Positions 33,879 to 43,699 of a DNA stretch of 64,000 bases are shown here, one piece after another. A program made the position numbers and the translations under genes. The stretch is from assembly GCA_026417975.1 (NCBI GenBank), contig JAOACD010000009.1, positions 248,001 to 312,000 on the forward strand, given 5' to 3'. The notes under the pieces were generated by a model. It was not told the DNA's origin and did not search any database. It saw nothing but the letters and a program-made list of their open reading frames with translations. Each line of letters starts with the position of its first letter. Within the stretch, counting starts at the first letter, position 1. Source of the DNA: Melioribacter sp. Its GTDB lineage: Bacteria > Bacteroidota > Ignavibacteria > Ignavibacteriales > Melioribacteraceae.

Positions 33879-35131
33879 GTTTAATAAGTTTTATTTCATT
33901 TGCAATATTTTTCTTTATTATAACTTATTCTTTGGTAAAAAGAGAAGTTGATATATTTTCTCCATCAAAACTTTTCGTTTTGGTTTGGTCTTTATCAATA
34001 GGTATAACTCAACTTAAATTAAGCAGATTACAATTTGACTGGACTACTTTGAGTTGGATATACTTATTAATTCCAATTTTTGCTTTTCTAGCGGGAACAT
34101 TTACAACCTTTGTAATTTTTTTTGGTAAAAGAATAAATACACTTAATACAATTCGGGATAATATCCGTTCTAATGGTGTTAGTGAGAAAAGGTTAACACT
34201 CATTATTTTTTTACTTTTTTTTATTTATTTAATGTCGTATTTAATTATTTATGCTTATGTGGGATATGTGCCATTGTTTACAAAATATCCTAATGAGGCA
34301 AGAACGAAGTGGAGCTTATTTGGAGTGGGATTATTTGTACATCTTGCCCCAGTTGTTTTATACTTAGTAGTGTTGTATTGGTTTTTGATAAAAAAGAAAT
34401 TTTTAAAAAAGGTTGTGTTATTCTTAGTATTTATAGTAACGCTAATTTCTTTTTTGTTTCTATTGCAAAGGTTTGGAATTTTTATTGCAATAGTTCTTAC
34501 AATAGTATTTATTTATTATGCCACTAATAAGTTCAATTATGTGACTTTTCTTGGTGTTTTAGTATTTATAGCAGGGCTTTCATATTTAGTATTGTCATTA
34601 AGAGCAGGAAGTTTAATACTTCAATATTTCCATTATGTATCTCAAATGAAGTACAGTGCTAAGTATTCAATTTTTACTGAACCATACATGTATATTGCTA
34701 TGAACTTAGAGAATTATGCTTATGCAACTACGAAAATTAAAGAATTTACTTATGGCCTTTCTTCATTTGATTTTCTATTTGCTGTTACGGGATTAAAGCA
34801 TTGGTTAAGGGAGTATGTTAATTTTAAGGAATATCCCTTTTTAATAAATTACAATTATAATACATATGGGATGTTTTTTGCTTACTTTAGAGATTTTTAT
34901 GTTTTTGGAATATTTGTTATTCCTTATCTATTAGGAATGTTAGTAGAGTGGTTATATTACCGAATGTATTTAAATCCTAACATTAATACTATAACAATTT
35001 ATGGTCTATTTGTTATGGTTATATTGTTTTCTTTCTTTAATCCTGTTCTTAGCTGGTTATTCTATATTTTTGACATATTAGTTTTATTTGTTGCTACAAA
35101 GTTTATAACAAAGAAAGAATCTTTTATATGA
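33875..35131 (+). CDS. Wzy-like polysaccharide repeat-unit polymerase
   Basis: A 418-residue protein with about ten to twelve membrane helices and a larger loop around residues 255-330 containing short charged stretches, the arrangement of O-antigen polymerases. Sequence conservation in this family is very low; the oligosaccharide-repeat-unit-polymerase layout plus its position directly after the Wzx gene are the basis of the call. It would join repeat units on the periplasmic side. It overlaps both neighbours by 4 nt. Confidence 0.75.
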   Translation: MSLISFISFAIFFFIITYSLVKREVDIFSPSKLFVLVWSLSIGITQLKLSRLQFDWTTLSWIYLLIPIFAFLAGTFTTFVIFFGKRINTLNTIRDNIRSNGVSEKRLTLIIFLLFFIYLMSYLIIYAYVGYVPLFTKYPNEARTKWSLFGVGLFVHLAPVVLYLVVLYWFLIKKKFLKKVVLFLVFIVTLISFLFLLQRFGIFIAIVLTIVFIYYATNKFNYVTFLGVLVFIAGLSYLVLSLRAGSLILQYFHYVSQMKYSAKYSIFTEPYMYIAMNLENYAYATTKIKEFTYGLSSFDFLFAVTGLKHWLREYVNFKEYPFLINYNYNTYGMFFAYFRDFYVFGIFVIPYLLGMLVEWLYYRMYLNPNINTITIYGLFVMVILFSFFNPVLSWLFYIFDILVLFVATKFITKKESFI

Positions 35132-36231
35132 AAATTGGTATTGATTGCAGAGTACTTAACAGAGGAATTACAGGGACTGGAAGATATTTAAAAAATTTAC
35201 TTTCAATATTACCACAAATTGATAAGAGTAATAAGTACTACTTATTTTCTGTTAAGGAATTAGATGTTGATAAAACTTATTTTACTGTTATAACTAAGAA
35301 CTTCAAAGTTCCATATAAAATTTTTTCACCATTTTGGATGAATTATTTTATTCCCAGCTTATTAAATAAGTATGATATTGATGTGTTTGTTTCTCCCAAT
35401 ATTATCTTACCAATTAAAAAAAAGACCAATATAAAATATGTCACAGTTATTCATGATGTTATACCATTTATTTATAAAGAATATTATCCTTTATATTATA
35501 GAGCTTATTTAAGTTTCTTTGTCCCTTTAGCAATAAGAGTAGCTGATAAAATATTAACTGTATCAGAACATTCTAAGAAGGATATTATAAGTTTATTTAA
35601 TATAAGTGAAGAAAAAGTAGAAGTTACGTATAATTTCGCCTCAGAAAATTTTTCATATCTTAAAGAAGAAAACCCTTTATTGCAAAGCGTTAAGCTCCCC
35701 GAAAAGTATCTTCTATATGTTGGTGCTATTGAGAAAAGAAAAAACGTAGCAGGACTTATTAAAATAGTAGATAATTTGTGGGGTCTAGGTTACAAATTAC
35801 CTTTAGTTATTGTTGGGAAGCCAAATTATGGTTATAAAGATTTAATGAATGAGATTAGTAAAAGAACTGAAAAAATTATTTTTGTTAATAATTTAAATGA
35901 TGGCGAACTTAATATAATTTATAACAAAGCATTCTTATTTCTATTCCCTTCGTATTATGAAGGATTTGGAATACCTGTGTTGGAAGCAATGAAATGTGGT
36001 GTGCCAGTTATATGTTCGAATACTTCCTCTTTACCCGAAATTGTGGAAGATACTGGTTTAACTCATCATCCTGATGATATTGAAGGATTTGTGAATGATA
36101 TAATATCATTGATTAATGATAAGGCTAAGTATAATTCTTTGAAGATGGCAGTACTTAGACAGTCAGAAAAGTTCAATAATTATAACGTTGCTATTAAATT
36201 TGTATCAATAATTAATGATTTAAAAAAGTGA
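35128..36231 (+). CDS. Glycosyltransferase family 4
   Basis: GT-B glycosyltransferase with N-terminal KIGIDCRVLNRGITGTGRY, the VTVIHDVIPF strand, YVGAIEKRKNV at the start of the donor domain, and YEGFGIPVLEAMKCGVPVI carrying the E-x7-E motif. The RxxxxGTGRY start and HDV...P motif resemble mannosyltransferases of the WbaZ/WbdA type, but specificity is not certain. Length 367. The 4-nt overlaps with the polymerase before it and the next transferase mark it as part of one operon. Confidence 0.88.
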   Translation: MKIGIDCRVLNRGITGTGRYLKNLLSILPQIDKSNKYYLFSVKELDVDKTYFTVITKNFKVPYKIFSPFWMNYFIPSLLNKYDIDVFVSPNIILPIKKKTNIKYVTVIHDVIPFIYKEYYPLYYRAYLSFFVPLAIRVADKILTVSEHSKKDIISLFNISEEKVEVTYNFASENFSYLKEENPLLQSVKLPEKYLLYVGAIEKRKNVAGLIKIVDNLWGLGYKLPLVIVGKPNYGYKDLMNEISKRTEKIIFVNNLNDGELNIIYNKAFLFLFPSYYEGFGIPVLEAMKCGVPVICSNTSSLPEIVEDTGLTHHPDDIEGFVNDIISLINDKAKYNSLKMAVLRQSEKFNNYNVAIKFVSIINDLKK

Positions 36232-37367
36232 AAGTACTCCTTTTAATTACTAAATCTGAAATTGGCGGTGCACAAATATTCGTCCTTAATTTAGCCAAAG
36301 AACTAAAAAGGAAAGGCTTTGATGTTGTAGTAGCAGCTGGTGATGGGGGCTTCCTTTTTGAAGAACTAAAGAAAATTAATATTGATCATTATTATCTCAA
36401 ATCTCTTAAGAGAGATATTAGTGTTATTAATGCATTGTATTTTATGTTTGATCTATACAAGTTATTAGTGAAGAATAATTTTGATATTCTTCACTTAAAT
36501 AGCAGTAATACTTTGTTAGCGGTTATACCTGCAAAGGTTCTTAGAAGAAGACCTAAGATTGTTTTTACATTTCATGGTTTGTCTCTATTAGATAAAAATT
36601 ATAAATCGTTCTTCCTTATTAAATTTATTTCAAAGTTATACTTTATTTTTTTCTCTAAATTTTTAGATGAATCAGTTTTTGTAAGTGAGATTAACTATCA
36701 AGAGGCTAAGAAAAATCGAGTAATAAAAAAAGGCGAAGTAATTTACAATGGCTTAAACGAAGAGGAATTAAATTTTTGTGATAAAGCAGAAGCTCTAGAT
36801 TTCTTAGTCAAGAAGTGTAATTTTCAGTTTAATAACTGCTTTTTAATTGGTTCGACTGGAAGGCTATCTTATCAAAAAAATTATGGGTTTTTAATAGATA
36901 ATTTCTTTAAAATCAAAAAGGCTATACCAAATGTTAAAATAGTTATTATTGGAGAAGGGATTCTATATAATAAGCTTTATAATAGAATAAAAGAACTTGG
37001 ACTTGAAAAAGAAATTTTTTTAGTAGGAGCTGTAAAAGACTCTTATAGATATCTCAAAGCATTTGATTTATTTACTTTACCTTCGAGGTACGAAGGATTA
37101 TCAATAAGTCTCTTAGAAGCAATTTATGCTGGAATTCCTGTTCTTGCCTCGGATGTAGGAGGAAATAAAGAGATTGTAAACAACGATACACACCAATTGT
37201 ATGAATTTAATAACATTGATGATTACATAGAAAAACTTTTATATTTGAAAGAGTATGGAAAATTTGTGGCAGAGTATAATATTGGATTAAGAAAGAAGTT
37301 TAATTTAGATACAATGTCTGAAAGATATATTAGTATATATAAAAGATTAACTAATTTGAAAAGATGA
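36228..37367 (+). CDS. Glycosyltransferase family 4
   Basis: GT-B transferase of group 1. The N-terminus has SEIGGAQIFVLNLAKEL, then ILHLNSSNTLLAVIPAKVL, a pattern common in transferases adding residues to lipid-linked sugars; the donor domain contains GSTGRLSYQKNYGFLI, KIVIIGEG and the E-x7-E motif YEGLSISLLEAIYAGIPV. It starts with GTG, overlapping the preceding gene by 4 nt, and overlaps the next by 4 nt. Donor and acceptor are unknown. Length 379. Confidence 0.88.
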   Translation: MKVLLLITKSEIGGAQIFVLNLAKELKRKGFDVVVAAGDGGFLFEELKKINIDHYYLKSLKRDISVINALYFMFDLYKLLVKNNFDILHLNSSNTLLAVIPAKVLRRRPKIVFTFHGLSLLDKNYKSFFLIKFISKLYFIFFSKFLDESVFVSEINYQEAKKNRVIKKGEVIYNGLNEEELNFCDKAEALDFLVKKCNFQFNNCFLIGSTGRLSYQKNYGFLIDNFFKIKKAIPNVKIVIIGEGILYNKLYNRIKELGLEKEIFLVGAVKDSYRYLKAFDLFTLPSRYEGLSISLLEAIYAGIPVLASDVGGNKEIVNNDTHQLYEFNNIDDYIEKLLYLKEYGKFVAEYNIGLRKKFNLDTMSERYISIYKRLTNLKR

Positions 37368-38560
37368 TGTACGATATAATTGTAATTGGTGCCGGGATAG
37401 TAGGCTTGGCTTCTTCTCTTAAGATCTTGGAGAAAAATCCACGTCTAAAACTTTTGATTATTGAAAAAGAAAATGATATTTCAAAACATCAAACAGGGAA
37501 TAACAGTGGTGTTATCCATTCAGGAATTTATTATAAACCAGGTAGCTTAAAGGCTATTAACTGTATTCGTGGTTATAGAATGCTTTTGGACTTTTGTAAT
37601 AAGTACGAAGTTAACTATAAAATTACCGGTAAAATAATAGTTGCAACAAAACAAGAGGAAATTCCTATTTTGAATAATATTTTTAACAGAGGTCTTCAGA
37701 ATGGATTGAATAATTTAAAGAAGTTAAATAAATACCAAATTAAAGAACACGAACCTTATGTAAGTGGCCTTGAAGCGATTTATGTTCCTCAGACAGGAAT
37801 AATTGATTTTGTTGAAGTGTCAAGAAAATATCTTGAAATTATTTTGAAGCACGAATCAAAAATTGAATTTACTAACGAAGTATTAGATATAAAGATAAAA
37901 AATAACCATTGCGAAGTCATAACAAATAAGAATGTATTTCAATCAAAATTTATTGTAACATGTGCTGGACTTTATTCCGATAGGCTAGCAAAAATGACTC
38001 ATAAAGATCTTCAATTAAGAATAATCCCCTTCCGTGGCGAATATTATAAAATTAAGGAAGAAAAAAAGTATTTAGTTAATTCGTTAATTTATCCAGTTCC
38101 GAATCCAGAGTTTCCTTTCCTAGGAGTTCATTTTACAAAAATGATAAATGAAGATGTTGAAGCTGGACCAAATGCAGTTCTGGCCTTTAAACGAGAAGGA
38201 TACAAAAAAATGAGTTTTAATTTTAAGGATACTTTGGATACTTTTTCATGGAAAGGCTTTTATAAAATTGTAAGGAAAAATTGGAAAATTGGACTCTACG
38301 AATTTTATCGTTCATTTAGTAAAAAAGCTTTTGTTAAAGCATTACAAAATTTGATTCCTTCGATTGATGAAACAGATTTAATTAAAGGCGGAGCAGGAGT
38401 AAGAGCACAAGCATGCAGTAAAGATGGTGGCTTATTAGATGACTTTTATTTTGTAGAAGATAAAAGAGTACTTCATGTTTGTAATGCACCATCACCTGCA
38501 GCAACTGCATCTCTTTCTATAGGAGATTATATAGCTAATAAAGTACTACAACAATTCTAG
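37364..38560 (+). CDS. lhgO: FAD-dependent L-2-hydroxyglutarate oxidase-like protein (LhgO family)
   Basis: A 398-residue DAO-fold flavoprotein: FAD-binding DIIVIGAGIVGLASSLKIL, then the LhgO-type motifs HQTGNNSGVIHSGIYY and CAGLYSDRLAK, and the C-terminal GGAGVRAQAC with APSPAATASLSIG. In E. coli LhgO oxidises L-2-hydroxyglutarate at the membrane and feeds electrons to quinone. Its place here is odd: it is embedded between glycosyltransferase and phosphoglycosyl-transferase genes and overlaps the former by 4 nt. Either it is a hitchhiking metabolic gene or it acts on a sugar-derived hydroxy-acid. Two adjacent start ATGs (37364, 37367) are possible. Confidence 0.83.
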   Translation: MMYDIIVIGAGIVGLASSLKILEKNPRLKLLIIEKENDISKHQTGNNSGVIHSGIYYKPGSLKAINCIRGYRMLLDFCNKYEVNYKITGKIIVATKQEEIPILNNIFNRGLQNGLNNLKKLNKYQIKEHEPYVSGLEAIYVPQTGIIDFVEVSRKYLEIILKHESKIEFTNEVLDIKIKNNHCEVITNKNVFQSKFIVTCAGLYSDRLAKMTHKDLQLRIIPFRGEYYKIKEEKKYLVNSLIYPVPNPEFPFLGVHFTKMINEDVEAGPNAVLAFKREGYKKMSFNFKDTLDTFSWKGFYKIVRKNWKIGLYEFYRSFSKKAFVKALQNLIPSIDETDLIKGGAGVRAQACSKDGGLLDDFYFVEDKRVLHVCNAPSPAATASLSIGDYIANKVLQQF

Positions 38561-38577
38561 TTCATATTGAGGAAAAA

Positions 38578-39981
38578 TTGAGTAAAAAAACAGAAAAAAT
38601 ATTTCTGCTTATTACAGATTTTATTACAATAAATTTTTCTTGGTTTTTATTTTTTTACCTTCGTGTTAATACCGGCTGGTTCGAGTTAATATCTCAACCA
38701 GATTTCTTTCTTCCAATGCTTGCAATTTACTTTTATTGGCTTATCATTTTTACAATTGTTGGAATGTATAGAACATGGTTTGCTCAATCGAGATTTGATG
38801 AGATTTCTACTTTATTCAAAACTTCTTTTGTAGGCATTTTTATTCTGTTATTTTTAATTCTTTATGATGACTATAAAACAGGTGTTTCTACACCATTTAG
38901 GTTTTTCATTTTCATGTACTGGATTATTTTCTTTGTTGTAGTAAGTACAGGCAGAATTTTAATTAGAAGCGTTCAAAGAAGTCTTTTAATAAAAGGTTTT
39001 GGAAGAAGGAATGCACTAATTGTAGGCTTTAATCCTAAATCGTATGAAATTTATGATATGATTAATAACCATAAAGCTCTTGGATTAGATGTAGTTGGCT
39101 TTGTATCTGTTTTAAATGAAAATGTGGATAGAACTTATAATGGCACAAAAGTTATTGACTCTGTAAATAACCTTGAAGCAGTAATTGAAAAATATAATGT
39201 TAAGAATGTGATTATTTCAGTAGAACGTCATCACGAAGAATTAATACTTGATATAATTTCAAGATGTGATGGGAAAAATGTAGAAATAAAAATTGTTCCT
39301 GATCTTTATGATATCATTAGTGGACAGGTAAAAACATCTCAAATTTATGGCATCCCTTTGATTGATATAATGCCAGAATTAATGCCTGAATGGGAAAAAA
39401 AATTAAAAAGGCTTTTTGATATTGTTTTCTCCTTAACTTTGTTAATAGTTACTTCGCCATTTACAATTTTAGCTGCTATTGCAATTAAGCTTGAGAGTGA
39501 AGGACCTATATTTTATAAACAAGAAAGAATGGGTATGAATGGCAAGATTTTTAAGATAATTAAGTTTAGAACAATGATAAAAGATGCAGAAAAGCATACT
39601 GGTCCAGTATGGTCTACTAAAGATGATCCAAGAGTAACAAAAGTGGGTAAGATTTTAAGAAAAATTCGTCTTGATGAAGTTCCTCAGGCTATTAATATTT
39701 TAAAAGGTGATATGAGTTTTGTAGGCCCTCGTCCAGAAAGACCATATTTTGTGGAAAAACTCTCCAAAGAGATTCCTCTTTATAAAAGAAGATTAAAAGT
39801 TCGCCCCGGACTAACAGGTTGGGCGCAGGTTAAGCATAAGTATGATGAAAGCCTAGAGGATGTTAAAATTAAATTAAAATATGACCTTTATTATATCGAA
39901 AACATGAGCCTAAGACTTGATTTTAAAATAATTTTTAGAACTATCTTTGTAGTATTATTTGGAAAAGGCCATTATGATTAA
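38578..39981 (+). CDS. Polyprenyl-phosphate hexose-1-phosphate transferase (WbaP/WcaJ-type)
   Basis: Initiating phosphoglycosyl transferase that loads the first sugar phosphate onto undecaprenyl phosphate. Four N-terminal membrane helices (residues about 10-125) are followed by a Rossmann-like domain (NALIVGFNPKSYEIYDMI) and the catalytic domain after a re-entrant helix: KQERMGMNGKIFKIIKFRTM, the active-site Asp-Glu in RLDEVPQ, DMSFVGPRPERP and RPGLTGWAQVK. This is a complete large monotopic PGT; length 467 is normal. The start is a TTG at 38578 with GAGG at 38567 region just upstream. The sugar is not determined. It overlaps the next gene by 8 nt. Confidence 0.92.
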   Translation: MSKKTEKIFLLITDFITINFSWFLFFYLRVNTGWFELISQPDFFLPMLAIYFYWLIIFTIVGMYRTWFAQSRFDEISTLFKTSFVGIFILLFLILYDDYKTGVSTPFRFFIFMYWIIFFVVVSTGRILIRSVQRSLLIKGFGRRNALIVGFNPKSYEIYDMINNHKALGLDVVGFVSVLNENVDRTYNGTKVIDSVNNLEAVIEKYNVKNVIISVERHHEELILDIISRCDGKNVEIKIVPDLYDIISGQVKTSQIYGIPLIDIMPELMPEWEKKLKRLFDIVFSLTLLIVTSPFTILAAIAIKLESEGPIFYKQERMGMNGKIFKIIKFRTMIKDAEKHTGPVWSTKDDPRVTKVGKILRKIRLDEVPQAINILKGDMSFVGPRPERPYFVEKLSKEIPLYKRRLKVRPGLTGWAQVKHKYDESLEDVKIKLKYDLYYIENMSLRLDFKIIFRTIFVVLFGKGHYD

Positions 39982-40702
39982 TTCATTAAAAGCTCTTGTA
40001 ATAATTCCTACTTATAATGAACTTGATAATGTCCAAAAATTAATCCCTTTTATTTTAGAAAGATATCCTGATATTAATATTTTAATTGTTGATGATAACT
40101 CACCAGATGGAACAGCTGATTACATAGCTCAATTAGGTAAAAATGATAGTCGAGTAAAATTGATTAAAAGAGAAAGCAAGATGGGTTTGGGTACTGCTTA
40201 TGTAGAAGGATTTAAATTTATGCTAAGAAATGGTTACGACGTAGCAATACAAATGGACGCAGATTATTCTCATGACCCGAATGAAATTGAAAACTTTTTA
40301 AATAAAATTAAAGATTATGATTTGGTAATAGGAAGTAGATACATAGATGGTGTACGAGTAATAAATTGGCCAATAAGAAGATTGTTGCTAAGTTACTTTG
40401 CGAATTTATATACAAGAATTATAACAGGAATGCCAATTAAAGATGCAACAGGTGGTTTTAAATGTTTTAAGAGAAAAGTTCTAGAGTCGGTAAATCTTGA
40501 TAAGATTCGTTCAAATGGTTATTCATTTCAAATTGAGATGAATTTTATAGCATGGAAAAAGAAATTTAGAATAATAGAAATACCTATTGTGTTTGTTGAA
40601 AGGACGCAAGGTTCATCAAAAATGTCAAAGAAAATAGTTTATGAAGCTATCTTTATGGTATGGAAATTACGAATTAAAGGATTATTAGGTTTCTATAAGT
40701 GA
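39974..40702 (+). CDS. Polyprenol-phosphate mannose synthase-like glycosyltransferase (GT2)
   Basis: A 242-residue GT-A enzyme similar to Dpm1-type synthases: VIIPTYNELDNVQKLI, VDDNSPDGTAD, MGLGTAYVEGFKFML, the metal site QMDADYSHDP, and DLVIGSRYIDGVRV with DATGGFKCF. These make polyprenyl-phosphate sugar donors (mannose or glucose) used by membrane transferases. No C-terminal membrane helices are fused, so it is the short cytosolic form. The frame opens at TTG 39959, but ATG 39974 gives the standard start and leaves an 8-nt overlap with the preceding gene. It overlaps the next gene by 4 nt. Confidence 0.9.
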   Translation: MINSLKALVIIPTYNELDNVQKLIPFILERYPDINILIVDDNSPDGTADYIAQLGKNDSRVKLIKRESKMGLGTAYVEGFKFMLRNGYDVAIQMDADYSHDPNEIENFLNKIKDYDLVIGSRYIDGVRVINWPIRRLLLSYFANLYTRIITGMPIKDATGGFKCFKRKVLESVNLDKIRSNGYSFQIEMNFIAWKKKFRIIEIPIVFVERTQGSSKMSKKIVYEAIFMVWKLRIKGLLGFYK

Positions 40703-42693
40703 GTATGGTTGATTTATCAATTATCATAGTTAACTATAATGTAAAAGAATTTCTGTTGAATCTTCTTGATTCAATTAGGAAAGCGCTAAACAATTTATCT
40801 GTAGAAATTATTGTTGTTGATAATGCTTCTGAAGATGGTAGTGTTGATGTAATAAAAGAGAAATTTCCCGAAGTAAAATTAATTGTAAATGAAAAAAATA
40901 TAGGTTTTGGTGCAGCAAATAACTTAGCATTAAAAATAGCTAAGGGGAAATATTTTTTGCTTCTCAATCCAGATACAATTTTACGCGAAGATACTCTGGT
41001 TAAAATGATAGAGTTTTTTGACAAACATCCTGAATGTGGGATTGCTGGATGTAAAGTTCTTAATCCTGATGGGACTCTCCAACTTGCTTGTAGAAGAGGT
41101 TTTCCAGGACCATGGACTTCGTTTACAAAGGTGATGGGATTGAGTAAGTTATTCCCTAAAAGCCGCCTTTTTGCACGGTATAATTTAACATATCTTGATG
41201 AAAATCAAACTTACGAAGTAGATGCGGTAAGTGGAGCTTTCATGATGTTGCGACGTGAAGTATATGAAAAAATTGGTGGGTTTGACTCACAATTCTTTAT
41301 GTATGGGGAAGATTTAGATTTATGTTATCGTGCTCAAAAAGCAAATTATAAAGTTTTTTATGTTCATTCGACAGAGATTATTCATTATAAGGGAGAAAGC
41401 ACAAAAAGAAGCAAAATTGACGAAACAAAATTATTTTATGATGCAATGCATCTCTTTGTAAAAAAACATTTTTCGTCATCTTTTATTGTTGAAGGAATTT
41501 TACAATTAGCAATTTTATTTAGAAAATTATTGGCATTTATTAATGTTTACAAATTAGCTATAATTAGTTTTCTTTTAGACTTCGCTTTTTTTAGCCTATG
41601 TGTTTTTATTGCAGAACAAATTTATGCAAGCGAACATTGGCAAGGCTTTCCAAAATATGTTATTCCGTGGATTTATTTTGTCCCTGCTTTGATTCAAGTT
41701 ATTATTTCTTCTCTAAGCAATGTATATCAAAAACTTTCTATTTCTGTTTTAAAGAGTTTAATCTCTCTCTTTTATGGATTTGTAATTTTATCTTCTTTGA
41801 CTTACTTTTTTAAGCAATTCGCTTTTAGTCGTGCTGTTGTATTGATAACTTATGTTTTAGCATTAATATTTTTTTCGGGATGGAGAATTTTTGTAAAAGT
41901 TGTTTTTAAACTTGGATTAGTTAGCAATTCAAAAAAAGCTCGTACATTAATTGTAGGCAATAATCAAAAATCAAGTGAATTGGCCTTAAAATTAAAATCT
42001 AATATTACTTCGCTTTACCAAATTGTTGGATTTGTTGGATTAAACAAAAAAGAAATAGGTGAGAAAGTTGGTAATTATAAAATTCTTGGTGCACTAGACA
42101 ACATTAAAAAACTTATAATGGAAGAAAAAATTGAGAAAGTTATTTTTTCTTCTGATAATATATCATTTGAGAAAATATTTTCTGTTGTATCTGAATGTCA
42201 GGGTTTAAATGTTGAATTTATGGTTGCTGGAAAAGAACTCGATTATCTTGTTGGCAAATCTTCTGTAACTATGCTTGATGATATTCCATTATTGAAGATT
42301 AATTACAATATATCATCATTTGGTCATCGTCTCACAAAATTAATTTTTGATTACACTTTGAGTTTAATTTTACTTTTGATTTATCCTTTTATATTTTTGC
42401 TGCAAAAATTCTCATCTAAAAAAAACGACTTTTATAATTTCATATTACAAGTTCCAGAAGTTTTAAAAGGAAAGAAAAGTTTTGTAGGACCAAAGTTTAC
42501 TTCTTATTATGGTGATTTATATGTAGGTAAAATTGGTTTAACAGGGATGTGGTTTGTAGAAAATGTTTCAGAAGAAGATGAAGAGGAAATAAAAAGTCTT
42601 GATGTTTTTTATGCTAAAAATCAAAATATTTGGCTTGATTTAGAAATTATTGGTAGAACATTATCAAAAATATTATTTAGGACGGAGAAATAA
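40699..42693 (+). CDS. GT2 glycosyltransferase fused to a degenerate membrane phosphoglycosyl transferase
   Basis: A 664-residue two-part protein. Residues 1-240 form a rhamnosyltransferase-like GT2: IIIVNYNV, DNASEDGS, LLLNPDT, VSGAFMMLRR and FMYGEDLDLCYRA. From about 270 come four membrane helices, a Rossmann-like domain (ARTLIVGNNQKSSELAL), a re-entrant-type helix at about 550-570, and then remnants of a PGT catalytic domain. The GKKSFVGPK and GLTGMWFVEN pieces remain, but the RERMG...KFRTM segment and the catalytic Asp-Glu are missing, so the second half is unlikely to transfer sugar phosphate. It may anchor the GT2 at the membrane or bind nucleotide-sugar or polyprenol. Start GTG 40699; ATG 40705 is an alternative. 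Confidence 0.85.
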   Translation: MSMVDLSIIIVNYNVKEFLLNLLDSIRKALNNLSVEIIVVDNASEDGSVDVIKEKFPEVKLIVNEKNIGFGAANNLALKIAKGKYFLLLNPDTILREDTLVKMIEFFDKHPECGIAGCKVLNPDGTLQLACRRGFPGPWTSFTKVMGLSKLFPKSRLFARYNLTYLDENQTYEVDAVSGAFMMLRREVYEKIGGFDSQFFMYGEDLDLCYRAQKANYKVFYVHSTEIIHYKGESTKRSKIDETKLFYDAMHLFVKKHFSSSFIVEGILQLAILFRKLLAFINVYKLAIISFLLDFAFFSLCVFIAEQIYASEHWQGFPKYVIPWIYFVPALIQVIISSLSNVYQKLSISVLKSLISLFYGFVILSSLTYFFKQFAFSRAVVLITYVLALIFFSGWRIFVKVVFKLGLVSNSKKARTLIVGNNQKSSELALKLKSNITSLYQIVGFVGLNKKEIGEKVGNYKILGALDNIKKLIMEEKIEKVIFSSDNISFEKIFSVVSECQGLNVEFMVAGKELDYLVGKSSVTMLDDIPLLKINYNISSFGHRLTKLIFDYTLSLILLLIYPFIFLLQKFSSKKNDFYNFILQVPEVLKGKKSFVGPKFTSYYGDLYVGKIGLTGMWFVENVSEEDEEEIKSLDVFYAKNQNIWLDLEIIGRTLSKILFRTEK

Positions 42694-43644
42694 ATGGCAA
42701 AAAATTCTCTTGACTTTGAAAAACCAATTATTGAACTTGAAAACAAAATAGAAGAGATGCGTAAATATGAAGGGCATCTCGATATATCAAACGAAATAAA
42801 AACACTTGAGGAGAAAGTAATTCAACTCAAAAAAAGTATTTACGAAAATTTAACACGCTGGCAACGTGTTCAACTTGCACGTCATCCTGAAAGACCTTAT
42901 ACACTTGATTACATTTACATGATGACTGAGGATTTTGTGGAACTTCATGGCGACCGTCTTTTTAAAGACGATCACGCAATAGTAGGTGGGTTTGCAAAGC
43001 TTGATGAATATAAAGTAATGATTATAGGTCATCAGAAAGGTAGAGACACAAAGTCAAATCTTTACAGAAATTTCGGAATGCCAAATCCCGAAGGCTACAG
43101 AAAAGCTCTTCGATTAATGAAGCTCGCAGAAAAATTTAATAAACCTGTAATTACAATGCTCGATACACCAGGAGCTTATCCTGGAATTGAAGCAGAACAA
43201 CGTGGACAGGCAGAAGCAATTGCACGCAATCTTTTTGAAATGAGTAGGTTAAAAGTTCCTATAATAGTTGTAGTAATTGGAGAAGGAGCAAGTGGTGGTG
43301 CTTTAGGTATAGGAGTGGGGGATAGAATTTTAATGCTTGAAAATACTTGGTACTCTGTAATAAGTCCTGAATCATGTTCAAGTATATTATGGCGTAGCTG
43401 GGATTATAAAGAACAAGCTGCCGAAGCTTTAAAACTTACTGCTAATGACTTGCTTCAACAAGGAATTATCGATCGTATAGTTCCTGAACCTTTAGGTGGT
43501 GCACATAAAGATCATCAAGCAATGGCAAATACATTGAAATCAATATTGAAAGAAGAACTTGCTGCATTAATAAAAATTAAACCAGAGAAACTTGTTCAAA
43601 ATCGCCTTGAAAAATTTGGTAAGATGGGAGTATATATTGAATGA
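42694..43644 (+). CDS. accA: Acetyl-CoA carboxylase carboxyltransferase subunit alpha
   Basis: Cytoplasmic subunit that, with AccD, transfers the carboxyl group from carboxybiotin to acetyl-CoA, the first step of fatty acid synthesis. The N-terminal helical region [51 protein letters not shown], and the crotonase-like core with [20 protein letters not shown] and [12 protein letters not shown] are diagnostic. Length 316 is standard. GGAG at correct spacing precedes the ATG. It starts right after the polysaccharide cluster stop codon. accD is not in the window. Confidence 0.97.
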   Translation: MAKNSLDFEKPIIELENKIEEMRKYEGHLDISNEIKTLEEKVIQLKKSIYENLTRWQRVQLARHPERPYTLDYIYMMTEDFVELHGDRLFKDDHAIVGGFAKLDEYKVMIIGHQKGRDTKSNLYRNFGMPNPEGYRKALRLMKLAEKFNKPVITMLDTPGAYPGIEAEQRGQAEAIARNLFEMSRLKVPIIVVVIGEGASGGALGIGVGDRILMLENTWYSVISPESCSSILWRSWDYKEQAAEALKLTANDLLQQGIIDRIVPEPLGGAHKDHQAMANTLKSILKEELAALIKIKPEKLVQNRLEKFGKMGVYIE

Positions 43645-43699
43645 TTTTTATATATGAAAATTTTTTATTGGTAAAATAACTTATCATAAGTTCTTATAA

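Noticed and set aside
34309..34527. Alternative + strand frame within the Wzy-like polymerase
   Set aside because: Overlaps a better supported membrane-protein frame in another phase; product has no features of its own.
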